This document shows positions 61,535-64,000 of a stretch of DNA of 64,000 bases, piece by piece (position 1 is the first letter of the stretch; each line of letters starts with the position of its first letter). The position numbers and the translations under genes are program-made. The notes under the pieces were generated by a model, which had not been told where the DNA came from, made no database searches, and was given only the letters and a program-made list of their open reading frames with translations. The stretch is taken from assembly GCA_024516155.1 (NCBI GenBank), contig JAJJXM010000029.1:248001-312000 (forward strand), written 5' to 3'. The stretch comes from Pyronema omphalodes (lineage: Eukaryota > Ascomycota > Pezizomycetes > Pezizales > Pyronemataceae).

Positions 61535-62857
61535 TTACCGGCTTCTCGTCTGTGCCTCCAAATCCTGCGCCTGAGCCCTCTCTCTCCTCAAAGTCGCTCT
61601 CCTCGGTATTCCCAGTTCCGGCAAAAGATGTACCCAACTACTTCCTCCTTCCTGTGTAGTTTCCCTCTCTCTCCGCCTTCCTCCCCCAAACATTCCCATA
61701 ACCAATCCCTCCCCATTCTGCCTATCCCTTCCGCTTGTTCCCCGCCCTCCATTCCTGCCACTTCCTCCCGTCCTACTCCTACCACTCCCACTTCCCTCTC
61801 CCCTTCTAGTCCTGGAGTTTCTGCTCCCCTGCTCTGCTTCCCCCTCAGGCCTTGGCTTCGGAGTGTAGTAATCCTTTTTGCAAAGTGGACAACAAGCTCT
61901 TCTCGTAGTAAGCCATGGATCCAAGCAAACGCTATGGAAAACGTGACCACAAGTTAAACCACGGATATCTTCATCGTCTTCCAAGGTGTCAAGACAGATG
62001 GCACAAGTATCACCAGATTCTTTAAGAAGTGAAGGATGTACTGGGGGATGCTCTTCATCATCTGATTCGATATCGGTGTCATGCTTTGCATCTTCCGGAG
62101 AGGGGATAATTGGTGCTTCATCAGAATGATCCGGACTCTTTGCTCTTGAAATTTCTGAAACATCCGACATGCGTTTTTGCGCCATAGAATTGGTATCCCC
62201 AATTGCCTTATCCCTTTCGTTTGCCGTTGTGAGTCCCTTATCCGCCGCAGAACTTGCCCCAGTTTCCTTTTCCACCGGACTGACCGGTAATGGTGTATTC
62301 CTGGCTAACATAATATCCGCCGATGTATCCACAGAAATTGCTTCAATATGTCTAACACTGCCCACCCTACTGCTTGGCTCCGTTTTAATACCTCCAGCTG
62401 TTGGTAATCCCTGAGAATGCCGAGCAGCTTGCCAGGCTTTGTATTTCATTACCGGAAATCGTTGGTTTGCTTCTTCTAAGGTCATTAATTTCTTTTCCCG
62501 CCGGCGGCGACGTGGATGAGGCAGCGCTTGAAGATCCACAGGGTCATCATCGCCATTTGCGCGAGCGCGTTGGCGTGCATTGTAGCGGAAACAGTATTTT
62601 ACTCCCACGATGATCCTGCGGGTACACCAGGGTGATTAGTAAAGCTGGTTAAAAGCAAAGGTGGCAAAGACAAAGCTCGAGACAAGAGAAGAGGGGGGGT
62701 TCAAGATGTACCATAAATTCGTAAACACAACTCCAAAACCAAGAGCGACAAAGAAAAGTAGTGGACTACTAGTTGGGCCACTACCTCCACCTGGGTCGGC
62801 TCGATGTGTTGGTGTTTCGCTTGGTAAGCTGATGGGTGTTGCTGGTGGTACCGACAT
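61535..62857 (-). CDS. Membrane-anchored RING-H2 finger protein, probable E3 ubiquitin ligase (2 exons)
   Basis: This encodes a 408-aa protein with exon 1 at 62857-62712 and exon 2 at 62615-61535. The 96-nt intron (GTACAT donor, CGCAG acceptor) splits a Trp codon so that TNLW joins IIVGVKYCFRYNARQ, continuing a membrane segment. A short Pro/Ser/Thr N-terminus precedes one transmembrane helix at about 31-54 (PLLFFVALGFGVVFTNLWII). A basic juxtamembrane stretch (HPRRRRREKKLMTLEEANQR) and a Ser/Pro-rich linker follow, then an acidic patch (DIESDDEEH). The RING-H2 finger uses C253, C256, C271, H273, H276, C279, C291 and C294. The C-terminus is Gly/Ser/Arg-rich. The layout (N-terminal anchor, cytosolic RING) is common among fungal endomembrane ubiquitin ligases; substrate and compartment are unknown. 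Similar fungal proteins are usually just called RING finger domain proteins. Confidence 0.9.
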
Positions 62858-64000
62858 AATGTGTAGGTGGTGATGTTAGTTGTAAGGGGCAGTTGTGGCT
62901 GTTGAGATGCCGAATGAGTCGGGTTGCGAGTAGGTAAAGTAGTAGGTGCAATTAGAATCTCGAATTCAAGAATCCCATCCGGTGTCTTGCGCTGGATTTA
63001 GATCTGTCTGCTAGGAGAAACGAACACAGGGAACGTTGTCGGTATGACCGGTGTCGAAGTGGAAGGACTGGATCGCCTTAAGACTGTGGTGGTCGTGATC
63101 GTGATGGTGAATTGTGGAAGTCTTGCAACAAAGCAGGAGATGTAAGTAGGCAGAGTAAGTGCCTCCCCGGACAGAACTAGACACTACACGGACAACCCGA
63201 CGTAATGGCGATCGCCCGATTCTAGGGTACTGTAGAGTAGATAGACTACACGTTCCTCGTTTTGTTCCGGTGTAACCGTAGCGCGCTCGTATTTTGCTTC
63301 TAAATAGGTTTGTCGGGTTTGAAGTTCGTTCACCGGGTGGTAGTGGTAGTTGCGTGTCGACGTAGTTGTGGGTTGTGGTGTAAACTTGATAGTAAAACGC
63401 CTTTGAAAGAAAAGAAGAACCTTGACGGTAGCTGCTATGCGCTAGGTGGTTGTCTGGGAAGTGCGTGGAGGAGGCTGAGCAAAAGCGTGTTTTGGAAGCG
63501 ATCTGCTGGCGGTAGTCGGTAGACTCTTGTCAAAGAACAGTCTTGACTGTCGGAATCGGTAAAGTTGTGGTGGTAGTAGTAGTTATGGTGGGTAATGGTG
63601 GTGGTCGGGTGATTCGACACAGGCGACAATCTGCCTCTTTCGGTGTTGATTTCAATTCAAATCCTGTGGCTTCATTCAAATCTGCATCACAGCCTCAAAT
63701 CTCAGATAATTCCTCAGCGATCGGTGATTTGAGGAGCAGAGAAGAGAAGAAGAGAAGAGATGTCGGGATGGAAGGCTTCTGTTGGTGGAAAAAGTGCAAG
63801 TTGGGGAAAGTGCGAGTTGAGAAGAGTGGCCGAGTAGAGGAGAGTTGAGGAAAGTGTAAAAGTGAAGCTGGCTCCCAAGCGGCCGGTGAGGGAGGGATAC
63901 ATGGGGGGGGGGGGGGGGGGGGCACACAACTACCCTTTATCCCTCCCTCCCTCCCTCCCTCCCTCCCTGGCATGAAGCATGAAACATCGCGACCAGAAGA
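62858..64000. other. 5' flank of the RING-H2 gene
   Basis: This presumably holds the promoter and 5' untranslated region of the minus-strand RING gene. It contains GTGGTAGTAGTAG-type repeats (about 63570-63605), a 20-base G run (63903-63922) and CCCT repeats (about 63939-63968). No coding region is supported. Confidence 0.5.

Overview
The window reads as nuclear DNA of a filamentous ascomycete (Pezizomycotina). The evidence is short introns (about 40-80 nt in most genes, with GTRNGT donors and CTAAC-like branch sites), a FlbC-type conidiation regulator, fungal forms of PRP22, UTP23, ATG6/VPS30 and LETM1/MDM38, and an intronless tRNA-Gln. The class cannot be fixed from this sequence. Gene density is low: eight protein-coding genes whose product or class is recognisable, one low-complexity protein of unknown function, one probable pseudogene and one tRNA in 64 kb, separated by gene-poor stretches rich in simple repeats.

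Layout. 1.3-2.4 kb: flbC-like two-zinc-finger regulator (minus strand). 2.4-21.1 kb: about 18.7 kb with no supportable gene. 21.1-36.4 kb: a housekeeping block with PRP22 (minus) and UTP23 (plus) on a shared 328-bp divergent promoter, then ATG6/Beclin (plus), a TIR-bounded relic, a six-exon mitochondrial CitE/CLYBL-like lyase (minus) and a LETM1/MDM38 protein (plus). 36.4-39.2 kb: a cluster of satellite arrays, including about 69 copies of a 7-mer and a long CTTTA array. 40.4-41.9 kb: a Gln/Asn/Pro-rich protein (minus). 43.1-57.4 kb: an accessory region with two inverted copies of a strange 1.5-1.6 kb element made of GGTGTTTA repeats, a decayed CmcJ/AsaB-like dioxygenase gene, tRNA-Gln(CUG), a small secreted cysteine-rich peptide gene, and a 1.9-kb segmental duplication whose two copies abut the second element. 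61.5-62.9 kb: a membrane-anchored RING-H2 protein (minus).

The housekeeping genes do not form one pathway: PRP22 acts in mRNA splicing, UTP23 in 18S rRNA processing, ATG6 in autophagy and vacuolar sorting, and CLYBL-like and LETM1 in mitochondria. The two most unusual items are the peptide gene at 48551-48878 and the GGTGTTTA element pair at 43080-44715 and 53968-55516. The peptide has a signal sequence, a Lys-Arg processing site, an intron at the pro/mature boundary and a six-cysteine cystine-knot-like spacing. Exon boundaries were derived by hand from splice signals and reading-frame continuity; none has been checked against transcripts.
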